Below, piece by piece: positions 12,727-26,330 of a stretch of 64,000 nt of DNA. The position numbers were made by a program, and so were the translations under genes. The notes beneath the pieces were generated by a model, which worked only from the letters and a program-made list of their open reading frames with translations, was not told the DNA's origin and searched no databases. Position 1 is the stretch's first letter. Every line of letters begins with the position of its first letter. The stretch comes from Ophioderma brevispina (Eukaryota > Echinodermata > Ophiuroidea > Amphilepidida > Ophiodermatidae), in contig JAMKCH010001611.1 in the NCBI GenBank assembly GCA_023653785.1, forward strand, positions 1 through 64,000, written 5' to 3'.

Positions 12727-15309
12727 ATGGCAGGAATAAGTGAATCAATTTATTATCTAACACAAACAGGGCCTGTTGCTTCCCCACCTCTATATACGTG
12801 ATTTCAAATTTGAGGAGTTTTCGCACCTTTAATATTAAAAGGTTTGTGTCTATTGAGTAAACGACGTCTTTAGCTATTCATAGAGGTGGTGGTCTGTTTG
12901 TTTTGATTTCGATTAAGAGAACACCCCTTGTTCCACACCAAAACAGAACAGCGAAGACATCATCTTCTCGTTTCATTACGGAATATAGCAGTTTCACCAT
13001 GTTACTCAAAATTCTCAAGTAAAATCATAATGTAGGTAATCTGTCGGTCTGTCTGGAATATTTTCCTAAGGGTGATATGTTTTAATGCATAATATTTCAG
13101 AAACCTTCCACCATTTTGAGATGAATCACTATGGTCGTTCTATTTACTTCTTTAAGATGTGCATGGTTGAGGTTCCTGTAAGTCGCAAAAGTAGTACGTT
13201 GCTTCAGTCGTAGGTCATATCGCTTTGTACTTGTGAAGAGTGATCGGGTGTCTGGCTTAATATAGTGTTTGTATTTTACTCGAGAAATGACCGTCACGAA
13301 ACTCAAGCGGCTTTCCTTTGTATTGCATCACTCACCTTTTAAGCAGTCTGGGCAAATCTTGGAATCCCATGAGGATTGACGTGATCGAAGCAAGATTTTC
13401 GATAATTACCACCATCTTTTAAATATGTTCAGCTTATGATATAGATAATTAATACAAGATCAAATGGTGCTGTCCCTCGCAAGGTTAAAAACTGATTTAT
13501 CCTACATAGTCTTTTAAACCTTTGAGTGCTGAAGTCTTTTAAGGAACTGTGTCAAACAATGTAAAATTTGAAACTCATTACCGCCAATCGAAATAACAAT
13601 AATAATACTTAAATGAGTGCGAACACGCTTAGTCTTGTTTTGCTGATTTTTAAGTTAGACCCCATAACTTTAAAGTACATTCATAAAAAGTATAGCCAAT
13701 AACGGTGTGTAAATGTGCAGGGTGGACAGCCTTAATATATCATCCTATGGGTTTTTCTGCATTATACCTACTACGGCGTACAGGTTTTTCGCCACGTTCA
13801 CTTGTTACATTATCATGATTATAGCGACCTACATCTGGCTGCAGTGTTTTTGCCATGTTCATTGTACATTTAAGAATGTTTTCAAAACGGTTCCTCTGGC
13901 TATAAGTAGAACTACAATGTCGTAATTAATTGTCGCTAACATTTACACACATTGCATTAAACAAATCGTCTGATTAAGATACAGCTTGGCGTCAACAGAG
14001 AAAAAAATGGGTGGGAAAACGTATTACACCATTAATCTTCAATACACAACCGTTCCATTTCTAGTTTCATATCCATTTATGTGAATTTTAAATTTTGAAT
14101 ACAATCCATAGGGAAACTGCTTTTCAAGCGTATATAACGTTGAGCCCATATTGCGGTCGAATATCTTCACTTTTGCTATGGTCTTGTTTTGAAAGGCAAT
14201 GTACCAAGATATCAACAAACCCATTTGCATTAGTACTTATTAGGGAAGCTCTATTATAGCTTGCTGCTGAAGCAGGGTTCCTGATACAAAATATATTGCC
14301 CCTGTTAAGCAAAACCATTGTGTTGTTACTACAAATTTGCCACGGCGGTTTTAGTGCTGGGTTAGTGACAATGGAAGCATTATATTAAGCTAGAATTATT
14401 AAGCTTAGAATGTAAACTTTATTCGTTGATTACGGGACCATAACACACACGGTTGATGTGTGGGGGTTATTTATAGCTATTTTTAGAAATGGCTCCTATC
14501 CGTGTGTGTTTGTTTGTGTCAAACTGGCTTGCCCAGTCAATTACGGTTTTAAATGTAATCACATTTGACCACGTTCGGGCATAAATCTGTTTACAATGAA
14601 TTGGACGCCAATTCACATAAATTCTTAGTGATAGAGAGCTCTCTTCCTTTCGTTCGTTCGTGCGTGTTGAGTCCAAAATCACTGTGGAAGACCCGCCTTT
14701 GACAGTTTTCATTGTCCAGTATGATCAGGCCTGGAAATTCTTTTGGGGACCTGTAGACCTCGTGTCATCCAATGATGTGGGCCTAAAATGTTTTGGCTTT
14801 CTCCAACAATTACAGTTTGGTGAGAGTTCCACCCGATCTTGTGAAGGATGTGCTTTGTACGACCAACGCTTTCTGAGTCTGTTGAATTGAGGTTTGAAAC
14901 CATCAGCCTCTTCGTGGTTTCTAGACATGTAGTCGACAACGCAAGCTAATCATACCTTTTCTATAATGAAAACTTAAACATTACTGAAAGATGAGTGCAC
15001 CATTGTTTTTGAACGAAATCAAGTCTCGTATATCCAGCCATTGCCGTTCATTTGTTTCCCAGATAGGATTCTGAATTAGTAACGCCAAGGGAAAATCAGA
15101 TGAACTAATACTACACAGGTTCGTACATGAAGAAAATATACAAGTAGTCATCCTTCCTGGAGTCACGCATGATAAAAAAATGTAACCAAACAAGTAATTC
15201 GCCCTACACGTTTAGTATTTAAATTATATATTTTCAAGACAAGATAACCTTTCTGATCATACTTAATTTGCTAGGGTAGTTTTTAACATCTGTGTAAATA
15301 GATTACGAA

Positions 15310-15460
15310 AAGGTCATATATTTTAGCAAGATGCTCTGAAGAAAATGTGGAATAAAAGTTTCTTGTTTAAGAATTGTATTTATTGCATGTTGAAACTCAT
15401 TGGGGAGGGTATATCGTTCCAACAAACTTTTCAGTGTTATTGCGAGTCTCAAGGGAGATA
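15310..15460 (-). pseudogene. LINE reverse-transcriptase C-terminal fragment (copy A only)
   Basis: Read on the minus strand, one frame gives WNDIPSPMSFNMQ followed by a stop and then FLNKKLLFHIF. This matches the 'LWN-lP-i---------F--KLK--L' signature that ends many LINE ORF2 proteins. The neighbouring frame is open for 67 codons, so a frameshift is likely. It lies in a ~0.5-kb stretch (about 14985-15520) absent from copy B, where a different repeat occupies 33560-33845. The fragment is short, so the clade is not assignable. Confidence 0.45.
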
Positions 15461-15982
15461 CCTTCTTGAACTCGATATGGATGTAAATCCACCTATTTTC
15501 CTTCAAAGATCAGGCAACTTGGGACAATGGCAATTATACTCTACACTCTAGAACTGTCTCTATTTAGGAAATATATTGCACGTTAAATTAAAAAGTGTTC
15601 TATTAAAATATATTTGACCTTTATGCGGCGTAACAATCCATCGGCCACTCAGATGTTCATCACTTGAGAGACCAACATCTCTGACAAAAGTAGTTGGCAC
15701 TCCTTATGAAAATTTGCTATTTTGCACTCGCATAATTCGACCATTTTTGAAGGCATGAAATTGATTTTTTTTGGTATCAAGTTTGAAGCTTTTGCTAATC
15801 GATAGAACCAATCAATGTTGAGTGTTGTTAGGCGCACTGTAACACAATTTCAGGTTTCAACTTTATTCCGGGGGACGATTTTACCGTACGGTAAGAAAAG
15901 TGTGCCAACACTTTTGTCCAAGATTGCATTAATAATCCAGAACGGATTAATAGGGAGAAGAAACCAAATTCTTGTAAATCCA

Positions 15983-16062
15983 AGTAACCAGACCGCGAAT
16001 CGAACCCGGATGTCATTGGCAATAGCAGGCGGATTAAATGGTTATCCAACTTGCCCAACGCA
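15983..16062 (-). mobile_element. decayed tRNA-like head (SINE), copy A
   Basis: The minus strand reads a tRNA-like sequence with a B box gggttcgattcgcg and an upstream D-arm-like stretch. The acceptor ends do not pair (GTTGGGC against a GGTCTGG-type 3' end), so it is not a functional tRNA gene. The same feature occurs at 34020-34092 in copy B, so it predates the duplication. Confidence 0.55.
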
Positions 16063-16924
16063 AAGTTTTCAGAACTATAACATTCAATATTGATAGACGA
16101 ACAATAATAGCTGAAATGACCAAAACAAACTAACAAGAAAATGAAATATAAGCGGCATCCAACAGAATACTTGAAGAGTTAGAAAACATGGAAATCTATT
16201 GTCTTGAAATGAATGTGTAGTTTGTAATACTTCATTGATCGTAAAATAGGCTTTGAATATAATAGATAATGAATACAACTGTTACTTATAAGGCAGGTTG
16301 TAGAATAAGAAAATAGGTGTGGAAACGTTAGAGTGTAGGACTACGTGGTGTTTGGTTGAAAACCACTTACTGCCTTTGCGCTATTTAAAATAATGCCCAC
16401 TTCTTCTCAATAAAGATCTTACTGTCACTTGTAGTTTACCTATTCAGTTGTAAGTTTAAAAAAATCCACCGGTTTGGCAAAGTAAAGCAAAATGTACACA
16501 ATATACACTCCATGACAGACATTAGAAACTAGTCGGTCTGCTTGCAATATCCGTCTCAGAAGGTCTCGTACGTTTAATCACCCGACAGGTACTGTTTCGC
16601 TCATGTTGCCTATGATCACAAGCTCGAATACAATTGTTCCCCGCCAGTGCGTTTTTCTCTGGCTGCTCAATTGCTGTTACTTACTCTCACTAGACTATTA
16701 CACTACTTCAAATAAAATAACGCGTCACCTCTTTAAATCGATCAAACTATTTATCCATAAAGTGTGCGTCAACTGTTATGGTAGTCTGATCCATTCAGTC
16801 ACATCTGGAGACATTTTTCGTATGAACCGGCGTTGTTTATCAGGGTTAATTGTGACAATAGCTCGCTGAATTCAAAGCATTGGAAGGGGCGTTAAACAAT
16901 TTACAACCAATTGCAAATCGTATA

Positions 16925-17078
16925 GAGCAGTTAAACATCCACGTTCACTTCTTTTTGTTGCCTGCGATCCATTCCTGCGATCGTATGGCCCATATTAATT
17001 AAAACTCTACAGATACAATTGCCCAGTGTTTAACAGTCAGGATCCGACCTATTTCAGATACCAAGCCTAACAGTTTAC
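16925..17078. repeat. ~150-bp dispersed repeat, absent from copy B
   Basis: Contains ttcttttgttgcctgcgatcc-type sequence, then attcctgcga, atggcccata and ctacagatacaattgcccag. The same order of motifs recurs at 60570-60725. Copy B reads straight through from caaatcgtgta to ggttaactagg without it, so it was inserted in A (or lost from B). Confidence 0.7.
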
Positions 17079-18689
17079 ATTTGCTGTTAACTGGTCTATA
17101 CTTATAGAACGGTCTATACGTTATAATTACGCCGGCTAAACATGCAAACATGATAAGTGGCGATGGCTTTTCTGGCAGTGTGACTACATTCTTTGAACAC
17201 TACAATTACATTAACGAAAGCGTTTTCTGTGTACTTGCTACATCACCATTAGCAAAGACAAAAATACATTTCAAATGTTCTCTTTTGAATGACAGTATTT
17301 TGTAACCAACAAGTGCTTGTTCCTTGGCAAAGATTTTTTTCTACACACACATTTCATCGAAAGTAGCTTATATTACTGGCTCAGATCGATACACCACAAA
17401 CTGAGATATACAGGCCGAGGATCAATAAAGCACAGAACTGTTTGAGCTTGTTTTTGCCTATGTGAGTGTGTAATTTGAATATTTTTCATCTGCTTTTAGT
17501 AATGTCGAAACAGCAACTTTTGCAGAATGGGAAATCTGATAATGTTTAATATAATGTACCTTAAAACCACTTAGTTGATTGGATTTTAAGGAGGAAATGT
17601 GATTGCCTATTTTTGTTAGCCTACGTGTTATCAAAATAGAAGAGAAATGGAACTGAAATCAAAATATTGAAAGGCTTCCCTTTAAATTGCATCCATGACG
17701 CTCCATGAAACCGTAGTGATTTATTTTTAAAATAGCGCGCGTCTTGCTTTCGAAAGGACTAATACGACCTATTATATATTAAACGTTTACCATTGAGCCT
17801 CTTTGGTAATAAAGTCATATAAAGTAAAATGCGAATAGTGGAAAAAAAGCAAAAACACTTATCGTCATAAAGCCAACTTCTAATCACCCTTTCTATTGCC
17901 ACTCGAAACATTTTTGAAATTAGAATTTAATGAAATTTACAAAGCCCCACATGATAAATTAAGTTTGCTGAGTTTGTTAGTTGTTATCAGATCATATATC
18001 AATCCGCTAGCGAGAATATTCTTTCAAACATCGACCTTCACCAAAAGCTTTAATTAGATAACACTTTGCCGATTCATTGTTCCTCAGAGACGACTTGAAT
18101 TGGCTTAACCCACGGACGCTTACAATCGGTCTTGTTAGACATAATATTTCCGCCAGAGGTTTGACTATAGGCAAATAGTACATGTAAGTCCCCGTGTTCT
18201 TTTCCAAATTACCACGTTAGGTCACTGTGTGATCTTAATGGCGGAATCGGAGCAGTGAAGCCCAATCGGGAGAGGAAGATGGAAATAATTTCTTTAAGGA
18301 GTCTTGTCTGCCATCGAAAATCCAGTTTTTTTAAGACATATTATACCCTTTGAGTCTAAGCATCGCTTGGATTGTGGAGTCTTGAAATGTCCCCAACAAA
18401 AACATAAAAGAACAAATTCTTGAGGGCACTCTATTTTTTTTAATAAAATGAAATGAAATTAACATCGACTTTAAAGTTGTTCTGCAATTAGGTAGATTTT
18501 GTTGATTGCATTGGACGAATTAGAGAAATAAAATTACCCAAAGATAAAACTAGTGCCCTAATATTTTACAGGCAAGAAAGTACTTTTTCAAACTTCAAAT
18601 TTTTACTTCAGTCGAAACCGAAGAAACCGAAGATTTCGAAGGTTAATATACCTCTTCAAGCTTTAATAGAATGCATACTATAGTTCAGG

Positions 18690-20405
18690 CCTCTCCAATT
18701 GGAGAAAATTTTTTATTTATCAAATATCGAGGCCACCGGCCTTACAATTCAATGTTATCATAATATACCATCAGTCTCAAGGAGTCAATATGCGCTTTCT
18801 TTCTTGTAAGCATGCAAGATAAAATTTTGATACGAACTTGACGCGTTTACATCACTTGCTTTTAAACAAAGATATAAAATAAGTTAAGTTTGACGAGTAA
18901 CGTTCATTACTATAAAATGGGCAATCAGTTGAAAATGGAATACACTCGATTCACAGTGTATTACAGAGTTTACAAATACGATTGACTCTGGGAATATTAT
19001 ACCACCCCCCGCGCTCGTTTTCCGAGGTCCAATATACCCTTCGTTAATTTGGTAAAAAGTATTTTTTGAGTACGAGTTTGTACAGTTGTAACTCAATAAA
19101 AACCCTACATTCAGATTAAAAAAATAATTAAAATAGTTAATAATTATTTTGCTCAAATGTTTGCTTGGTTATAAAGAGAGATAACAGGCTTTCAAAAACG
19201 TTATTTGGTGTCACTTGACTTTTTGGAAGAAGAAGTTATTTCGTATTTTTTTTCTGAGAGACTTACAAATCTGTTTGGCCAATTTTGACCCAAACAAAAA
19301 ACAGCGTTTACATAGAGTAACGTGTCTTCAGCAGTGATTTGAGTAAACACATTTACACCAAATTATTGTAAACAAATAGAAGGGGGTAATAATTAAAGGA
19401 TATAATAATATCCCAAGAGATTCCAATGCTGAGTAAAAATGTGTCAATTTCCCAAATAAAGTCAACTTCAAGATGCTTGTGTAAGACAACAGTTTAATTT
19501 GGTTCTCAGATTCCATGGTTTAACCTATACGAAAACTTAGGAGCCAAGGGAAACTTTATGAATGTATTGAATTCCTCTTGAAAAACAGTGCGATATTTAG
19601 GTTTTTAATTTTTAAATTCCAATTTTTTCCAGAAATCAGCTTTAGTTCTTCTCGCATTTAGGGACCTGATTAATCTGTAATTTTGCAAATAATTAACTTA
19701 GAGATGTAAAACAAAATCTCTGAGTCATTTTCATTATGTTCAGTGAACTGAGACATTGATAGGAGTGATTTTCAATACCTGACTCTTTATGATGAACATG
19801 GTTTTTAACTTGTTGAAGATATTTTGTCTTATAATTTGTTACAAAATAGACCGTTTTTATTCAGCTTGATATGTTTTTGTTGAGAGGAACTCGTATCCAT
19901 CTGAAACTGTGTGTGAATTGCCTTTGTCGCTATAAATGTTATGGTATACGTCGGTGTCGATGTGTCAGTCTCTCCGCATTATATGGCTCAAATCGGCCAA
20001 ACAGAATTTTTAAATCTCTCCGGAAAATTGACATATTTTCTGAACCTAAACTCCGAAAGACACCAAATAAAAATCTTCTGATAGCCTGTTTATCTCTGTA
20101 AACAACAAAAGCAAACATTCAAGCAAAAATAACGTTTAACCTTTGAAGAAAAAATCTTTCCTGAATGTAGGGTTTTTATTGACTCACACGGTATGATGTC
20201 CAAATAATCTTCAGCGCGAAGATCTAGTTTAAATTGGCAGTAAAGGCTGAGTGAACTATATGAAGTGACCAGATTGTTCCACTGTTGACGATCAATGTCT
20301 ATAAATCTCTGGCCAAAAATTTCAATAAATTCTTTAATGTTATGCACATTTTGTGATAACCAAATTTCACCGAACCCATAAGAGAAAAGAATATATTTTA
20401 TTAAT
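18690..20405. other. 1.7-kb copy-A-only block containing P2
   Basis: In copy B the sequences on either side (taatagaacgcataatata and attcataattaatatgag) are joined directly near 36430-36445. In A they are separated by 1.7 kb. The inner 1.09 kb is element P2. The outer ~0.4 kb on the left and 0.2 kb on the right are unrecognised, so P2 probably landed in an earlier insertion. Confidence 0.7.
19094..20181. mobile_element. P-family element P2, 1088 bp, long terminal inverted repeats
   Basis: Left terminus CAATAAAAACCCTACATTCA at 19094 is matched in reverse complement at the right terminus ending 20181. Similarity continues inward for more than 120 bp (blocks around 'aatgtttgctt', 'agagataa-acaggct' and 'ttatttggtgtc'). 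The trinucleotide ACT lies immediately outside both ends (19091-19093 and 20182-20184), consistent with a 3-bp target-site duplication. No open frame of transposase size is present, so it is non-autonomous. A second, truncated member is P1 (8817-12358). A 3-bp duplication is typical of PIF/Harbinger-type elements, but the terminus is not one I can assign. Confidence 0.75.
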
Positions 20406-21953
20406 TCATAATTAATATGAGTTAATGTTTATTTTATGATTATAGAGCAAGCGAAAACTTTAATAGGCTCATGAATAAGTAAAGTAGCACCTATTAAAAA
20501 AATACCCACAAATAAACAACTACCATTGTTGTACGCACGGGAAATGAAATTTTCCAATTAAAAAAAATGGTCGCGATTTTTAAAGGATCTGTCATCAATT
20601 GATTTCAGGGCGACTATGTACTTCTGTGGTAAAAAATTAGAGAATCGGTCTTCGATGTCTTAGGAGCTGTCTGTTTTTCTCTCTCTTAGTAAAATATCCC
20701 CGGGTACCGCTACTGATGTTCCTATGCTCACAATCTTAAATACAACTTAGCTGTGAAGAGGTGAATGTTCTATATTACATTCCTCTTACTGCCATAAGAA
20801 GGTTACAATCGTCATTTTTAAATCGTGTCAGCCTTTTTCTCCAAAGAGTTGCGCGTCAATTTACGTGGTTTTATTAGTCGATTAACAGCGAAAAATTTAC
20901 CGAGCAGGTGAGTTAAGCGGTATGCCACAAAAACTTTTTCAAAATACAAATATTTTGGTTCAAAATAGCATCCGTTGGAAGGAAAAAAATAACAATACTT
21001 TTGTGTTAATTAAACATGTCCTTAAAAATGAAATAAAGGCATCGATGATTGAATTAACTAATCAAGACAATCATAATTCCTATAACTCCTATGTCTGATG
21101 AGTTCAAAATATTCAATTCTTTTTCCGATATTCTCTATTTGCGGTCCAAACTTATAGTCACAAGACTGAAAAAAACAGTCCGATTACAACTACATATTAA
21201 GTATGCATATCAGACATACATACACACATGCATTACATACAACTGCATCATTCATGCATGCATCTATAACCCACACATCTGTTACATAGAGTTTTGTGAA
21301 CAGTTTCAATATGTTTCTTTTACAAAAAGAATCCTCTATTCAGCTGTAAGGAAGATTATGAAGAATAGCGTCTCCATCCCTAGTGATAGCTGCCTTTAAA
21401 TTTAGTAGATGTTCCTTTGATTACTTCACATTCGTTTCCGAGATACTTCGTCCCCCCCCCCCCCGGCGGTGAGATGGGTCCAAAAAGCCCGGCTCTTCTT
21501 TTCGTGTTAACAGGCCTAAGCATGACAGGCATCGAAACAAAACCAATGTTTTTATTCATAGTCCACATGAGTTTAAATATAATTTAAATCTCATAGCATT
21601 TACCATCTTTGTCGCACATAAGGTTTTGCATGCATGCCCATATGTGAGTATGTTGAACGCATGCGTAAGATTAGATATTTCTAAATGAATACTCGGTCGG
21701 AGCAGCCTTAATTTTTACAGAGCACGTAAAGCCGTAGACAAATTGATTACGCGGCCGTGCTCTTTATACAACCTGCATCACAAATGTTAAGTGTTTCTAA
21801 TGTTTGGCTCGACGAAAATCATTATTGAAAATAATCCCATCTCCCAATAGCTGCCGTGCAGCAATGGCAGTTCAAAAGCTAGTCAAAACCCACGCCAAAG
21901 AAAGAAGCATATAAGAAAAACATTTCTTCTTAACGAGTCCAAACAAAGTGATT

Positions 21954-22410
21954 CTCATAAATGATCTAGCCAGAGACGAGTGCAACATCTGGCTGCTTCA
22001 TTACATTCGGCAAAGTCCTTTTCTGCGCATGATTGCTCCAACAGTGGGCAGACCAACAAATGTTCCATTGTCTGTGGTGCTGTTCCACAACCACAAGTAG
22101 GATCCTGATCTACTTCCAGGTAGCCCCATTTTTGCAGGGAAACCTTATCCCACGAGGAGTCAGCTCAGGTGGAATAGCAATAGGTATTATTTGGTTGATA
22201 GGAAGTCTTTTTTCCATAAGGCGATTCTCTTAAACTCCTTAGAACAATTGAGGCAATTCCTGCTAGAATGTATGTATTCTCCGTTGGAGCTGGACGAAGA
22301 CATCCTGTGATAAGCCGTTAGGAGGCATTTAAAGCTGGGACAAGATTCTTGGCAAGGTGTTATCTTTCCCATACAGAGCAGACATACTCTGCACATGAGT
22401 AGCACAGGGC
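21954..22410 (-). pseudogene. LINE ORF2 C-terminus with CxCG...H...C motif, copy A
   Basis: On the minus strand one frame reads ...WGYLEVDQDPTCGCG, then APQTMEHLLVCPLLEQ and C-ADKD-type sequence to a stop at 21954 (about 22135 to 21954). The 'CxCG---QT-EHLL-CP-L' pattern is the zinc-knuckle-like end of Jockey/RTE-related LINE ORF2 proteins. Farther upstream (22405-22187) another frame retains the preceding 'AEYA---W' / 'CLR' region seen more clearly in copy B (38541-38158). At least one frameshift separates the two parts, so this is a dead fragment. It would have been the tail of a reverse transcriptase acting in target-primed retrotransposition. Confidence 0.75.
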
Positions 22411-24429
22411 CATTGCCGATCGTATGGTACGTGGGCGTGCACCCAACCTTTTGTTTGTTTGGAGATGTTATGTGAAGAAAAAATATGAAACACTAAAATG
22501 AATCAAGAATTGAAAAAACAAAAACATTTATTAAACTACATTTAACAGATTGCTCAACCCCTTACAGTTTTATCACTTTTTAAAGGTGCAACGAGATATT
22601 TTGGGACATTCATATATTGTGTCATATGTAATGATTTCATATAGATAAGACTCCCTATAGATTCCTTATCTTATATTTTCCTGTAGAAATGTCTAGAAAG
22701 TGAAAACTAAAGGCTTTTTTGAAATTAGAAATTTCACATGTGGATATTTTTGATAGAAAGCTTTACATTAGTCCCAAAATCAGAATTTTCGCATTTTTAG
22801 GGACACCTGCTTTGTGAAATCTCTCGTAGCACATTTACATGATATGCCTTAATCAGATTCGTCCATAAAATGCGATTTCAAGTGGAATCAAAGGTGCATT
22901 GCAACGACCAAAATTGTTATTTCCGTAGTTGCTGTAAATGAAAATTATTTCCAAGTAGACATAAGTTTTTTTAGAAATAGTTCGTGATACGAATTTTACT
23001 TTACGAGTTCTTTATAGAACTTTCCTGTGATGTTTATTAAGAAATGACGTTTCAATCTGAACAATTCTAACCACATCATTTCGACTAGAAACATGTCAAA
23101 CAATTCTGGCAAATCGCTTACAAAATGCACTATATTTATAGCAAACATCAAACTAACATACACAGTTGATTGGTTAAAAAAACGTCTAAGGGCAGCTTTT
23201 TACTCTCCATACCTTGATGAAAGACTTTCGAATCTGAACGAGCTACAAATGTGCGCGGACGAGTTCCAATTACTGTTGGTTAATGACTTCGTCACAATTT
23301 GCCTATGGGATTTCGGTTTAAAAACCCACGACAACTATGATATATAGTTACAGGGGAAGACATCGTCCGATAATTTGCGCGGTATGTGTTAATAAGAAAT
23401 AAACCGCCAGAAGGGGAGCACTCAGAAACAATAGAGCGGGAGCAAGGACTCTGGTCAAAAATCATCGTTCATGTCCCACTACATCTCAGCTTTGACACCT
23501 TGGGTAGTTAGTATGGCCCTCTACATCAATGCAAGGTACTTAGTGGCCTCAAATTGTGGTGTCACATTTTCAATAGAGACCAATTTAAGTTTACACAGGG
23601 GTCAAACTTAAAAATAGTCCAATCATGTTGAAATGTATGCCATATTGTCCGTCTAGTCATAAGGATTCTACAAATGTATAGTTTGTACCATGGTTTTAGA
23701 GTTATTGGGTAAAAATGGCTAAAAGTGCAAAAAAGGTCAAACTCAATTTGTACAGGGGTCAACAATCCAATAAAGAAGTGTCTGATTGTTTGGTTGAATT
23801 TGGTTTGGTTTAACATTCTGGGTAATTTTGAGCAATTTGATAGGGCTAACTCTGCTAATGAAGTGAACTGATTAATATTTGAAAAATACAAAGTATTGAT
23901 GATCATAAAGACAATGATCACACTTTATGACAATAATGAAGTTCAAAATGGATTGTCAATATCTTCAATAGGTTCAATTAACAATCACTGAGTATGTTAC
24001 AAAATCATGTTTCACACAATCTTACATGTATGTAACCACTGCAAATCGGACCAATCCGAATTTGTACTCTCCTTTTTGACGAAGCATATCTTTTGTTCTA
24101 CATATCGCATTGAAATTCAATAAACGGTAAATAAAAGCTTATTTAATTAGCTTTAAGAGCATACCAAACTAACACCCATGCGTACCTTAGTTATTTACAA
24201 AATGCCTATGTTCCGAGTGTTAAGATTTTTTTGGGACAGCCTATCGTTACATGTCTTAGCAGTAAGACGTCATTTTACTTTAGTTTCGATAATTTACAAA
24301 CAGAGGTATTGTAATAACATCGAAAGTAATATGTAATCTGATGCGTTTTAATTGTTCTTGTATTGTCAATCATTCCTGCCTTTGTAACACTCACAAAAAG
24401 GTTAATTACCGTTTTACAATTCATAATCA

Positions 24430-24575
24430 ACCTCGAAAGTTGCCTTCCGCTCAAACTCATGCCATATAGATGACACCAGCCCGAGAGCCTCCGACTTGTA
24501 GTCACGTGATAACCAATGAGGCCTAAGTGATCCGGCAGAAAGATGGCTTGAGGGTTTCCCAAAAGCGAAAGCTTT
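24430..24575 (-). promoter_or_regulatory. strongly conserved block with CCAAT, E-box and YY1-like motifs, copy A
   Basis: This block (tcaacctcgaaagttgcc through caaaagc-aaagcttt) matches 42358-42510 in copy B with very few differences, unlike the indel-rich sequence around it. On the minus strand it holds AAGATGG-type sequence (plus: agatggcttg), ATTGGTTA (inverted CCAAT) and TCACGTGAC (E-box) within about 60 bp. This resembles a TATA-less promoter or enhancer. No transcript is identified on either side. Confidence 0.35.
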
Positions 24576-26189
24576 CAATATATAGGATGAATTAAAAGAG
24601 TAAAAATACGATCAATCGATTCAATTGAATCAACGATTAATTACAAAACATAATTTCAAGCGCTCCATTCATTTAAAAATGCACTATCGGTTCGCTCTCA
24701 TGCCACATATTTCAAAGAACGTTTTTTCGCTTGAAAATTAGCACGGGCCTCGACACTCGCAACACGAATTGCATTTGTCAATCGTACTAACAATTGTACT
24801 CATATGTAATGGAGGATTGAGAGAGAGAAAGGGAGTAAAAGAGAAGGGGAGATCGGAGCGGATACGAAGACAGGGACATAAATCCAAACACAGAGAGATA
24901 TGGCAATGCCCGATCTGTATACACATTTTACAAGTTTGAGAAACATTATTAACTTGTCGACTTGGTATTTGAACAAAAATAGTATTTTCTTCTTGCTTTT
25001 GGTGTTTTCTTCCGATTCTGTGGACGCAATTGACGTAAAGCACACACTTTACAAAGACCGTATCATTTATTATAGCTTTTTAAATGTCAACATTCCCCCC
25101 CTCAATTTTAGCTTTTCCTCGTCGAATTAAGTTGTATTAAATCCAAACACTCGAGTACGGAAGTTACGTATTGTGACACACCGTGCGTATGCTTATTTCG
25201 CCGCAATTAATAGCTTAAAGAATAAAAATTAATTTATTAACCCGGAAGAATTCAGAAATTTCTCTTCGCACATTGTTCATGTTTAATGTTAAAGTTCCAA
25301 GCTATTTCAAAATGAGATTTGCTTTCATCTCCCTAACTTGCGCCTAAAATATTTCTTTTAATGACTCCTTTTCAGAAGTTTTCCCGAGTCATTACTCAAT
25401 CCGCTTACCATTTTGTAGCGTTTTTGCACCAATATATCAATCATTTGTTTTTAGCATACTTGCTACAGTTTGTATTTTAATTCCGCACGGGCCATCCTTT
25501 CACCCATTGTGTATAATCTTCTTCATACATATGCTCAAACTCACATTTAAGCCAACTCGGGATAACTGTCGTATGGATACACCTGCGCTGTCCCCCGCCT
25601 CTCGTGATAGCGACATCCCTTGTAGGGTTTACACCATACTGCAGATCACTTGTCACTTATCTTGATTACTGATCGGAGAAGACATAATGTCATCATAGAA
25701 ATAAATGGTGGGTAAGTCAGTAATTCCCTACTGAACGAGGCAATTCTCTCGTGGCGCCCTTGTTAAATTTGCTCCGGCGCGGTAGATCGTCTCATACATA
25801 ACATTCTTGGTGGGGGGGGGGGGGGAGAGAGTTCTTCTATTTGGATTCTAACATTGTTCGTGTTGTGTTCAGAAACGCGTAATGAAATCGAAACTCATTG
25901 GATTTCCCTTGCCCATTGTTTATTTTTAAATTGAAACATATAAAAGGTTTGCACTCTGTGGGGAGTATAGATCCACAGCTTCGAAAAGATATTAGTTAAT
26001 CTTTTTAAGACGATGAATGATAATACTTTTGAGTTGTATTCAACGTAAATCAAATAAATACAAAATGTAGATATTTAATATAGCGCTTTATACAATAAAT
26101 ATCGAAGCTTGACATTTAGTCCGCGGTTACTAGGATAATCCATTTAACATAATTGAAAAATCGACGCCAATTAGCCGACCGGACGCCTA

Positions 26190-26330
26190 TGACTAATCTA
26201 ACTGCTGCCCATTTTTACCTGGGGTGAGTGATACAAGCGAGATAGAGTGTCTCGCCCAAGACACAAACACTTTGGGCACTTCACCGGTCTAATAATCATG
26301 GGTCCTGTTCTTCAACCCTATGTTGAAAAA
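26190..26330 (-). mobile_element. decayed tRNA-SINE, copy A
   Basis: The minus strand carries the SINE body (gggcgagacactctatctcg, then ccccaggtaaaaatgggcag). The tRNA-like head is degraded compared with its allele or paralogue at 46510-46662. Confidence 0.6.

Noticed and set aside
15983..16062. Possible tRNA gene on the minus strand
   Set aside because: Good B box, but the acceptor stem does not pair and the copy at 34020-34092 has diverged as neutral sequence.
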